NCBI RefSeq assembly: GCF_007860185.1
Contig: NZ_SJPY01000005.1
Span: 468,713 to 532,712, forward strand
Origin: Novipirellula aureliae
GTDB taxonomy: Bacteria; Planctomycetota; Planctomycetia; Pirellulales; Pirellulaceae
Direction of reading: 5' to 3'
Length of the DNA stretch: 64,000 nucleotides
Part shown: positions 42,887-51,215 of the stretch, one piece after another
Numbering within the stretch: position 1 is the stretch's first letter
Layout of the letters: each line of letters begins with the position of its first letter
Position numbers and translations under genes: made by a program
Notes under the pieces: generated by a model
The model's input: the letters and a program-made list of their open reading frames with translations, nothing else
Database searches by the model: none
What the model was told of the DNA's origin: nothing

Positions 42887-45800
42887 TGAATTTCTCATCG
42901 GAAAGGGACCATCGAAGAATAAACGAATGGCCATCCTGTTGACCCGCAAAAACAACTCGGTTGCCATGGTCGCGAATGCTAACCTGATTGCATTCGCTAC
43001 TCGGTTGGTCCGAAAGTGGAAGGCATCCAATCGCGAGACGGGTATTGCAATCCCAAAACTGGATCAATCCATTATCGCTAATCATCAGCATTCGATCGGA
43101 ATTGACAAACTCAATTTTGACTGGACGTCCGGGCTCGTAGTGCTGCGGTATCATCGGATTGTAAAGAAATTGATGTTCGCGATTACTTAATGTCAGCAGC
43201 GAGACGGACCCGTCTTCCCATCCGACGGCCAACGTATTGCCATCGGGGGTGAATTCTAGACAAAGGGGCATCCCCAGTTTTTCGTTCCAATACAATGGCT
43301 CGTTTGATTCAAGATCGACGATCTCAATCCCGTGCCCACCTGCTGATGCGAAGTAGCGTTCATCCCTAGAAAATGCAATGCACTTTACCTTTGAACTTGG
43401 CGTTCGCACAATTATCGGTTCCAAATGCGAACGCAACTGATCGAAGACAAGCGTGTGATCGGAGGAGCCTGCCATTCCCAGATAGCGACCTGAAGCAGAG
43501 AACTCACACATATCAAATTGGGAATCCCCACCGCAGACAGGCAATTGCAGTACTTGGACCTTGGGAGTTCCGGTTCGCCAATCGGATAGCCAGTGCAATC
43601 GTTCGTCCCGGTCGACGATGGCAAGGGTGGAGTCGTCGGGGGAAATCGCTGCGGTAGCCAGTGGCGCATCGCTTTTCCAAACCGACCGGTAGCCGAGTTT
43701 AGTTGTCATTGACGAAGATGCATGTCGCGTCGAATTGGAGGGGAATTTTGCATGCCATAAGTTCCGGTCGGTCCCTAGCACGAACACCTCGCTTTGGCAC
43801 TCATTCAAGAGTACTCCGCCGACAATGGACGGTGGTTGCGGAAAGATGTCAAAGTAGTCTTGTCCTCGCGGCATCCTCTGCGAAAGGCCTGGCGAAAATC
43901 GTTCGACCGATCCGTCAAGAGACGTTGTTACAACATCATCGCTGTTCAAGAATGCGACATTCGTTAACCGGCTTTGCGAAACGGCAACGGCCCCCGTTGA
44001 ATGAACACACGAGAGAGGCGAGTCTTGGTTCTCTTGCAAGCGATACCACCGTATGCCAACACGAGAATCGGCGACCGCCATGCATTCATCTTGCGGTGAA
44101 AACGCAAATGCAATCGGCTCGCAGTCGGTATCGATCCAGTCGGACATGACTAGCTTTTCTGACTTGTTTCTGCTGGACTGTGCTCTGCTTGACTGTGCTC
44201 TGCTGGACTCGCTTACCGCCCGCTCTATACCGACCAGTCCGAAACCCTTGCGATTTCGGATGGTGTAGGCAGCCCAGTTGTGTGAATTGGCACATTGAAC
44301 GATCGGGACGATATTTGGCAGGTCTGCTTTATCAACGACATTGCCTGAATCCGTGTCGTAGACGGCCAATGTTTGGGTGTTCAAATTCCCGGTGATCAGG
44401 TAGCGACCGTCTGGGGTCAAGCCAAAGCTTTCGCAGCGATGGACCGTCGGAACGTAGACAGCTCGTTTTTTCTCGGTGGACCAAACCTTGATGCCGTCAT
44501 ATCGGCACCCCGATGCGATGATTTTTCCATCCTTGCTGACACGTATCGTTTCGATCGTTGTCGGATGCATGTGCAAGGCATGGGTGGTGGCACCCGATTG
44601 AGCATCGATCAAAATCGTGCTTCGGGATCCGAACGGCCACAGCGGTCCGGGGACAGCCAATCGTCCATCGGGCATCGAAGCGATAGCGGAAGCTTGGTCA
44701 TCAAATTGGTCAAGCCGGGAAACACAGCAGCCATTTTGGATATCCCAGAAGCGAATCGCTCCGTCGTCTCCGATACTGGCCGCCCGTTCACGGTCCGCTA
44801 ATACCGTAATTTCGCGGGCGGGTCCATCGTGTCGTCCCCAGCGTTCGTAGCGAGTTCGGACTTGCCTATCGAGGAGTGCCCACTCTAAACGTCGGAGGTC
44901 CGCTAGTGGATCCGTGTGCGGGGCGGCTGGGATTTGGCGGTCGAGCAAGCGTCGGGCGTCCGCATAGCGACCCGAGTTAAACATCAAGAATGCAAGGGAA
45001 ACATCGGTTTCGTAACTTGTTTGCCTCCGGCGTTGTCGTGCTAATTCCGCTTCACCGAGAACGGATCGCAGACGCGCCGCTTGCAGTTCACTCGTACGTG
45101 CATAACGCCCTTGAGTGACGGCATAGAGTGTCAAGCTAACACAGCCGAAAATCATCGCGATGGTGGCAAGCAAACCTAGACCCGCAACAAACGGATTCCG
45201 CTGACTCCACCGAAGGGTCCGCCCCACACACCCCACAGGCCGCGCAATGGTTGGTTGCTTCCGTCGCACACGCTCAAGCTCATTCAACAATTCACCTGCG
45301 TCTCGATACCGACGGCGTGGTTCTTTTTCTAAGCACCGTTGGCAAACGGCACTGAGATCTTTCGTCAACTGAGGGCGTAAACTTGCGGCCGATGGTGGTT
45401 GATGATTGAGAACTCGATGCAAGGATTGCACCTGGCAGGAAGCCGAAAAGGGAGAGACGCCGGTTAGGAGTTCATACAAAACAACCCCTAACGAATAGAC
45501 ATCGGAATGCGGGCCATGGTCGTTGATTCGCCCTGCTGCTTGTTCAGGTGACATGTAGGGAACGCTACCAACTAACGTACCGCTTTGGGTGTCCGTAAAG
45601 TCGCTGACGTCGCTCATCCAACGCGCCATTCCAAAATCGATGAGTCGGGCTGTTGGGTACTCGCTTTCAGGATCGCTGATGATGATGTTCGATGGTTTGA
45701 TGTCACGATGGATCAGACCTAGATGGTGAGCCGCTTGAAGCCCCTTGGCAATTTGTGACACAATGCAGATCGCGTGTGCCGCTTCCATAAAATAACCGCG

Positions 45801-46265
45801 TCCTCGAGACCACTGAGATAACGTCGGGCCAGGGCAATACTCACTGACGATGTAGGCTTTATTGGCATCTAACACCGCGTCGAGAATGGGAATCAAATTG
45901 GGATGATTCAACTTCGCAGTGATTTTCGCTTCTCGCTTGAATCGACGCGTACCTTTGGAATCGAGCCCCAATCGTTGATGAGGAAACTTAATCGCAACTT
46001 GTCGCCCAAGCCGTTCATCAAGCGCCAACCATACGCGTCCAAATCCCCCGCATCCGAGTTCGCGAATCAATCGGAATTGATCAATGCAACGATCGGCAAC
46101 CGGCTCGAAAGCAGGAGCTGCAAAGCGAGTCGACTCGATGTGCGTTCTCTGGTTGTTCCGATGTGTCGATTTCAAAGTGACCGACGCAGAACAATCGTCG
46201 ACGGGCAGTAGGAACGAACCCCCCGGCCGCAATTCATGTTTGGATGCGTTGTAGTCATCACTCAT
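42870..46265 (-). CDS. Membrane Ser/Thr protein kinase with WD40 sensor domain
   Basis: A 1,131-residue protein. The N-terminal Hanks kinase has 'LGCGGFGRVWLALD' (P-loop), 'VAIKFP' (Lys), 'GLIHRDIKPSNIII' (catalytic loop), 'LIDFGMARW' (DFG) and 'GSVPYMSPEQAAG'. A membrane segment around 'VAGLGLLATIAMIFGCVSLT' follows. The large C-terminal region consists of WD40-type repeats ('GRYLITGNLNTQTLAVYD', 'GNTLAVGWEDGSVSLLTL') that probably form one or two beta-propellers. All catalytic residues are intact. Around 44,160-44,210 a 15-bp tandem repeat codes for 'AQSSRAQSSR'. Overlap with the next gene implies an operon. Confidence 0.9.
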   Translation of the reverse strand: MSDDYNASKHELRPGGSFLLPVDDCSASVTLKSTHRNNQRTHIESTRFAAPAFEPVADRCIDQFRLIRELGCGGFGRVWLALDERLGRQVAIKFPHQRLGLDSKGTRRFKREAKITAKLNHPNLIPILDAVLDANKAYIVSEYCPGPTLSQWSRGRGYFMEAAHAICIVSQIAKGLQAAHHLGLIHRDIKPSNIIISDPESEYPTARLIDFGMARWMSDVSDFTDTQSGTLVGSVPYMSPEQAAGRINDHGPHSDVYSLGVVLYELLTGVSPFSASCQVQSLHRVLNHQPPSAASLRPQLTKDLSAVCQRCLEKEPRRRYRDAGELLNELERVRRKQPTIARPVGCVGRTLRWSQRNPFVAGLGLLATIAMIFGCVSLTLYAVTQGRYARTSELQAARLRSVLGEAELARQRRRQTSYETDVSLAFLMFNSGRYADARRLLDRQIPAAPHTDPLADLRRLEWALLDRQVRTRYERWGRHDGPAREITVLADRERAASIGDDGAIRFWDIQNGCCVSRLDQFDDQASAIASMPDGRLAVPGPLWPFGSRSTILIDAQSGATTHALHMHPTTIETIRVSKDGKIIASGCRYDGIKVWSTEKKRAVYVPTVHRCESFGLTPDGRYLITGNLNTQTLAVYDTDSGNVVDKADLPNIVPIVQCANSHNWAAYTIRNRKGFGLVGIERAVSESSRAQSSRAQSSRNKSEKLVMSDWIDTDCEPIAFAFSPQDECMAVADSRVGIRWYRLQENQDSPLSCVHSTGAVAVSQSRLTNVAFLNSDDVVTTSLDGSVERFSPGLSQRMPRGQDYFDIFPQPPSIVGGVLLNECQSEVFVLGTDRNLWHAKFPSNSTRHASSSMTTKLGYRSVWKSDAPLATAAISPDDSTLAIVDRDERLHWLSDWRTGTPKVQVLQLPVCGGDSQFDMCEFSASGRYLGMAGSSDHTLVFDQLRSHLEPIIVRTPSSKVKCIAFSRDERYFASAGGHGIEIVDLESNEPLYWNEKLGMPLCLEFTPDGNTLAVGWEDGSVSLLTLSNREHQFLYNPMIPQHYEPGRPVKIEFVNSDRMLMISDNGLIQFWDCNTRLAIGCLPLSDQPSSECNQVSIRDHGNRVVFAGQQDGHSFILRWSLSDEKFNVEYQ

Positions 46266-46712
46266 GAGAACCTGACATAAAAGTGGAAGCGACGCAATTC
46301 AATGCAAGCGCGTATGGCATTTCGTCGCAGCCTAGTATAACGCACGGACGAAAAAGGGGAAATCCTTTTCGGATTTGGGAAAGTCTTTAGTATGTTTCAA
46401 CGATTTAAGGATTGGTCAATCCGAGCGACGCTATCCTACTTTTCCTTTTCTCTCCAAATCTTTTGTTTTCCCACTACCTTGCATCGAACGTGCTTCTTAG
46501 AATGATGCTGCTTGATGAACGAGCCTCCAGTGCCTTGCAGATCTACCGTTAAACGGCCATGATTTGTCGGTTCAATCGACCGTTTAAACGCATCTGAAAC
46601 TAGAATTCAAAGAGCCTTGCGTATTCGTTGAACGCAATAAGTCGTTTCTAAATTTTTGACCTGCACCGTTTCGCGTGCTGGTCAATCATTTCCCCCCACT
46701 TGGAACCCTTCT
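46266..46712. other. Divergent intergenic region
   Basis: 447 bp between the kinase gene and a DUF1559 gene; it must hold promoters in both directions. I see no gene or stable hairpin. Confidence 0.5.
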
Positions 46713-47906
46713 ATGAATAGAAATCCGTCTGTACGTCGAGCTTTCACCCTTGTTGAGTTACTCGTCGTGATCGCCATTATCGGTGTATTGGTGGGCTTGC
46801 TTTTGCCAGCCGTCCAAGCGGCACGCGAGGCTGCCCGCCGAATGAGTTGCAGTAACAATTTCAAGCAAATTGGGCTGGCGATCCACAATTACCATTCCGC
46901 TTATAGCCAGCTTCCCGTTCAAGGTGGCGGTACTGGCTTAGCCGTCGGGGCAACCGCCGCTTGGGAAGATACCGCTCTTGGAAACAACCAACGTCTCAGC
47001 ATGTTGGTTGGTTTGTTGCCGTTCTTCGAACAACAAGCGTTGTGGGAGCAAATCAGTAACCCTCAGGTCAACAACGGTTTTCCAGCGATGGGGCCAACCC
47101 CTGAAAACACCAACTATGGCCCTTGGGGAGCTAACATTCCGGCGCTGCGTTGCCCGAGCGATCCGGGGGATGGCTTGCCCGCTCTCGGGCGAACCAACAT
47201 TGCCGCTTCGCTCGGCGATTCGATCGTTCGATCGTGGTTGGGAACAAAGAACGAGCTGCTTGTTAGGACGACGACGGATGCACAACAGGCTCGTGCAGCA
47301 TGTCGCGGCTTTTTCACGCCTCGCGAAACCAGCCGTTTTCGCGATATTCTTGACGGTCTTGCCAACACGATTTGTGTCGGCGAAATCGCGACCGATCTTG
47401 GCGACAACAGCGTCTCAACGCGAAGTGTTGAAGTTGCCGATGAGACCGTGTATTTGAATCCGAGTGCTTGCCTTCCTAACGCAGATCCGACACGTCCTCG
47501 TTTTTGGGGTGTGACCCCCCAAGGTGGTTCGGGGTTTGCCCGCGGTTTCCGCTGGGCCGATTCCGGTCCAATGTATACGGGTGTGATGACAATCCTGCCA
47601 CCTAATTCAGAACTCTGTAATGGTGATTCTTCCACGCTTGGGGCTCCCGACCAAGCGAAAGAAGTGGTCGCAACCGCAAGTAGTCGTCACCAGGGTGGAT
47701 GCCATATCCTGATGGGTGACGGAGCGGTCAAGTTCATTACCGATTCGATCGAAGCGGGGACTTCTCGAACAGCCGACAGCACGACCAGCGCAATGGTGCG
47801 TACGGGTGGAACTTTGACTTCGGCTCCTGGTTCACGCAGCCCTTACGGGTTGTGGGGTTCGCTAGGAACGAGAGCATCGAAAGAAACGATCAGCGAAGAA
47901 TTCTAG
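46713..47906 (+). CDS. DUF1559 protein with pilin-like N-terminus
   Basis: Start at ATG 46713; the frame extends upstream but the pilin signal 'RRAFTLVELLVVIAIIGVLV' begins nine residues after this Met. 397 residues with 'LPAVQAAREAARRMSCSNNF', 'AIHNYHSAYSQLPVQ', 'DGLANTICVGEI' and the final 'RHQGGCHILMGDGAVKFITD' motif of DUF1559. Expected to be processed by a prepilin peptidase and displayed at the cell surface. It is followed by a strong terminator. Confidence 0.9.
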   Translation: MNRNPSVRRAFTLVELLVVIAIIGVLVGLLLPAVQAAREAARRMSCSNNFKQIGLAIHNYHSAYSQLPVQGGGTGLAVGATAAWEDTALGNNQRLSMLVGLLPFFEQQALWEQISNPQVNNGFPAMGPTPENTNYGPWGANIPALRCPSDPGDGLPALGRTNIAASLGDSIVRSWLGTKNELLVRTTTDAQQARAACRGFFTPRETSRFRDILDGLANTICVGEIATDLGDNSVSTRSVEVADETVYLNPSACLPNADPTRPRFWGVTPQGGSGFARGFRWADSGPMYTGVMTILPPNSELCNGDSSTLGAPDQAKEVVATASSRHQGGCHILMGDGAVKFITDSIEAGTSRTADSTTSAMVRTGGTLTSAPGSRSPYGLWGSLGTRASKETISEEF

Positions 47907-47933
47907 TCATTGCCTCTTGGTAAAACTGCTACG

Positions 47934-47972
47934 AGCGGTCGAACAACTCTGTTGCTCGACCGCTTTTTTTTG
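47934..47972 (+). terminator. Intrinsic terminator
   Basis: GAGCGGTCGA and TCGACCGCT pair, with a partial inner stem, followed by eight T, 28 bp after the DUF1559 stop. Confidence 0.85.
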
Positions 47973-48606
47973 CGCGCATCCCAGTAATACAAAAGGGCAA
48001 TTCACGAGACGGCGATAGGTTGGGTGACGAATGCGGGAGCACGCGTAGGCTGGGTCGAGGCATCTTTACGACGCAGACCTGACGCCTCCTCCCCGGCGGA
48101 CTGATAACGAGGTCTGCTTCAGAAACGGAAACGGAAACGGAAACGGCAGAGCTGGGAATGGCGGCAGTCATGCCACCCGAGTGGAGTCAGCGACGAATTT
48201 CATCGAGATGGAATGGTCGGGATTGAAAGGATTGTTCCCAACCGGAGGGCTGCGAAAATGGTCGGACCCTCGGAGACTCGTGGTGTGCGTGCAAGGAGGG
48301 GGGCGGGGCGGTGTCTTTACTAGCGGTGTCTTTCCTAGCAATGGAGCAATAAGTTTACTAGTTTGCCAGCTAGGGGCACGCAGCCACTTGCCATCAGCTG
48401 GATTTCTGAAAACAGCTTAACCCTCTTGCAAAAAAACGCTTTTAATACGACACTCTGTGCTCTCAAAAATTCGATGTGTGACCAATCGGTCGGCAATGTA
48501 GCCGACAGGTAGACCTACCAATTATCGAAACTTGGTTGTTTTTGTGGATCACACGACTAGTAGCTCTTGTTCGTAGCCTTCATGCTGCGGAAAAGGAAAA
48601 ACAGAT
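47973..48606. other. Spacer and rpsD leader
   Basis: No credible gene in about 630 bp. A GGAAAC hexamer is repeated four times near 48121-48146. The last 120 bp hold two small hairpins (GTCGGC/GCCGAC at 48489-48506 and GGTAG/CTACC at 48508-48519) in the likely rpsD leader. Confidence 0.5.
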
Positions 48607-49215
48607 ATGGCCCGTTATACTGGACCGAAAGCTCGCATTAACCGCCGTTTAGGGACTTTGATTTACGAGACGGCGGGTGCGGCGCGAGCGCTTGACCGTC
48701 GCCCGACACCACCCGGAATGCACGTCCGTGGTCGTCGCCCAAGTAATTACGGGTTGGCGTTGATGGAGAAGCAAAAAATCAAGCACTATTACGGCTTGGG
48801 GGAACGACAACTACGCCGTTACTTTGACGCGGTTGGCCGCAAGCAAGGTAATACCGCAGAGCTACTTCTTTTGATGTGTGAGCGTCGTTTGGACAATGTG
48901 GTTCGCCGTGCAGGGTTTACGAAAACTCGCCCGCAAGCTCGTCAAGGCATCGCGCACGGTCATTTCCGCGTCAATGGCGTGAAAGTCACGAAGCCAAGTT
49001 TTCTTCTTCGGGCTGGCGACATCGTCGAAGTTCGCGGACGCGAAAATTTGAAAAATTTGTATCGCGGCGTGATTGCCAATGCCTCCCCCGATTCGCTCGA
49101 CTGGGTCACCTTTGACAGCGAAAACTTGAAGGCAACCGTTTTGGGGCTGCCCGCTCCGAGCGACATCAGTTTGCCAGTCGACGGAAACAGCGTTGTCGAA
49201 TTCTTGTCTCGCTAA
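48607..49215 (+). CDS. rpsD: 30S ribosomal protein S4
   Basis: A 202-residue protein with the S4 signature: 'MARYTGPKARINRRLG' N-terminus, 'KQKIKHYYGLGERQLRRYF', and the S4 RNA-binding domain 'ERRLDNVVRRAGFTKTRPQARQGIAHGHFRVNG'-type stretch. S4 nucleates assembly of the small subunit. Here rpsD stands apart from the alpha operon; the preceding leader hairpins may allow S4 feedback (inference). Confidence 0.96.
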   Translation: MARYTGPKARINRRLGTLIYETAGAARALDRRPTPPGMHVRGRRPSNYGLALMEKQKIKHYYGLGERQLRRYFDAVGRKQGNTAELLLLMCERRLDNVVRRAGFTKTRPQARQGIAHGHFRVNGVKVTKPSFLLRAGDIVEVRGRENLKNLYRGVIANASPDSLDWVTFDSENLKATVLGLPAPSDISLPVDGNSVVEFLSR

Positions 49216-49218
49216 AAG

Positions 49219-49385
49219 TAGCAGCGTCTTTCCAAGACGCTAAGTATAGTAGCAGCGTCTTTCCAAGACGCTGAGTTTAGTAGCAGCGTCTTTCCAAGAC
49301 GTTGAGTTTAGTAGCAGCGTCTTTCCAAGACGTTGAGTTCCCCGAGTCTCACGTATCAGCGTCTCTTCATGACGCTAAGTTTTCC
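49219..49385 (+). repeat. 31-bp hairpin repeat block
   Basis: Four near-identical units starting 'AGTAGCAGCGTCTTTCCAAG' plus one diverged copy. Each unit contains AGCGTCTT-TCC-AAGACGCT, an 8-bp stem with 3-nt loop. A further hairpin CGAGTCTC/GAGACTCG follows at 49386-49405. Confidence 0.92.
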
Positions 49386-49437
49386 GAGTCTCGGAGAGAC
49401 TCGTCTACGTCCCCTTTCCAACTAGAATAGCCTCACG

Positions 49438-50880
49438 ATGCATTCTCCACTTGTTGTTCTTGGCGGCGGCCCAGGTGGCTACGCCGCAGCGTTTTTGGCA
49501 GCCGATGAAGGTCTCGACGTCACGATCGTTGAAGCCGAGCCGAGACTTGGCGGTACCTGTCTGCTTCGTGGTTGTATTCCAAGTAAAGCGTTGCTTCACG
49601 TCTCGAAGATCATCAGCGAGGTTGAAGAGCTGCGGCAAGATTGGGGAGTTGATTACGGTGATCGTCCCAACATCAGCATCGACAAGGTTCGTGAACGAAA
49701 AGATCAAGTCATCACGACGCTAACCGGCGGTCTCGGGCAATTGGCCAAACGCCGCAATGTGACCATCATCCAGGCCCGTGGTTCGTTCATCGATTCGACC
49801 ACGCTTAAACTGGAAGGCGACCACGAATCGATTCCCGAAGGTGGACAGATCACCTTTGATCACTGCATCTTAGCCACCGGAAGTGTTCCAGCGATCCCGC
49901 CTGCTTTCAACATCGGTAGCGACCGAGTGATGGACAGCACCGGGGCGCTTGCGCTACCCGACGTTCCCAAATCGCTGCTGATTATTGGCGGCGGCTACAT
50001 CGGTTTGGAAATGCTAAACGTGTACGCCGGTTTCGGATCAAAGTGTACGGTCGTCGAAATGGCAGATCGTTTGCTCCCGGGTGCCGATGCCGACCTCGTC
50101 AAACCGTTGGCAAAACGAATTGATAAACTGTGCGAAGGCCGAGTGTTGACAGGAACCAAGGTCGGCTCACTCACCGAAGTGGACGACCAGATTGAAGTGA
50201 CGTTCGAAGGACCGAACCATTTTGGTCACGATCGCTATGACCGCGTGTTGGTAAGTATCGGGCGCCGGCCTGTGACGCGGGGGTTAGGTTTGGAAAACAC
50301 CTCCGTCGTCATAACCGATCGCGGCTTCGTCGAGTGCGATAGCCAGCAGCGAACGGCTGATCCTCATATCTTTGTGATTGGCGATGTCGCGGGCGATCCC
50401 ATGTTGGCCCACAAAGCGACCCACGAAGGTCGCGTAGCAGCGGAAGTGATCTCAGGCAAATCGAGCCAATTTGATAAGGTCGCCATCCCAGCGGTTGTGT
50501 TTACCGACCCCGAAATCGCCTGGGCAGGTTTCACCGAGGAAGAGGCTAAGAAGGCCGGTCGTGCCTATCAGGTCGAAGCATATCCTTGGGCTGCCAGCGG
50601 TCGAGCACAAGCACTTGGCATCACCGATGGTTTGACGAAATGGTTGGTGGACCCTGAATCTCACCGAGTGATTGGGTGCGGCATCGTTGGCACAGGCGCA
50701 GGTGAGTTGATTGCCGAGGCGGTTCTAGCGATTGAAATGGGTTGTGAAATGCACGACATTACCGATTCGATTCACCCGCACCCAACGCTCAGCGAAACCT
50801 TGATGAATGCGGGTGAAGTCTACTTTGGAACGGCCACTGAAATCTACAAACCGCGAAAAAAAGTGGGTAAGGGATCTTAA
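49438..50880 (+). CDS. lpd: Dihydrolipoyl dehydrogenase
   Basis: A 480-residue flavoprotein: FAD-binding 'VVLGGGPGGYAAAFLAADEG', redox disulfide 'GGTCLLRGCIPSKALLH', NAD-binding 'LLIIGGGYIGLEMLNVYAGF', second FAD motif 'IFVIGDVAGDPMLAHKATHE', and C-terminal 'DSIHPHPTLSETLMNA' with the catalytic His-Glu of the dimer interface. It reoxidises dihydrolipoamide in 2-oxoacid dehydrogenase or glycine-cleavage complexes, producing NADH. It is not next to E1/E2 genes here. Confidence 0.95.
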   Translation: MHSPLVVLGGGPGGYAAAFLAADEGLDVTIVEAEPRLGGTCLLRGCIPSKALLHVSKIISEVEELRQDWGVDYGDRPNISIDKVRERKDQVITTLTGGLGQLAKRRNVTIIQARGSFIDSTTLKLEGDHESIPEGGQITFDHCILATGSVPAIPPAFNIGSDRVMDSTGALALPDVPKSLLIIGGGYIGLEMLNVYAGFGSKCTVVEMADRLLPGADADLVKPLAKRIDKLCEGRVLTGTKVGSLTEVDDQIEVTFEGPNHFGHDRYDRVLVSIGRRPVTRGLGLENTSVVITDRGFVECDSQQRTADPHIFVIGDVAGDPMLAHKATHEGRVAAEVISGKSSQFDKVAIPAVVFTDPEIAWAGFTEEEAKKAGRAYQVEAYPWAASGRAQALGITDGLTKWLVDPESHRVIGCGIVGTGAGELIAEAVLAIEMGCEMHDITDSIHPHPTLSETLMNAGEVYFGTATEIYKPRKKVGKGS

Positions 50881-51215
50881 GGCGGCTTCGCCGCGAGTGT
50901 CGTTCGGCTCGCCGAGCGGAACGCGTCCAGCGATTGGCTTGGTTCAACTTTTGCCACCCCCCCCATGCGAATACGCTTTCCGCTCGGATAGCAGAGCGAC
51001 AATTCAGTGCAAGCAGCCGAGCGAATTGGTGGCCATTTTCCCCGCATGGCTCTAATTCTCCGGCTCCTCCGAGGAATCAGTGGGTTGATTCATCAATCCC
51101 TCCGTTTTCCGGTGGTTTTCGCTGCGCTCGACCACCGGCTAATGGCTGTAACGCCTTCAGCGTATTTTGACTTGCTGCATTATGGACTCGATGACGCCGA
51201 GGGGATACGGAGAGC
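50881..51215. other. Convergent spacer
   Basis: 335 bp between two convergent genes, with small G/C-rich inverted repeats ('GGCTCGCCGAGC' near 50907) but no clear terminator or gene. Confidence 0.45.

Noticed and set aside
48181-48420. 79-codon frame before rpsD
   Set aside because: Gly/Arg-rich low-complexity translation, no ribosome-binding site, and located in the likely rpsD leader region.
49219-49385. CRISPR array
   Set aside because: Units are adjacent with no unique spacers and each is itself a hairpin.
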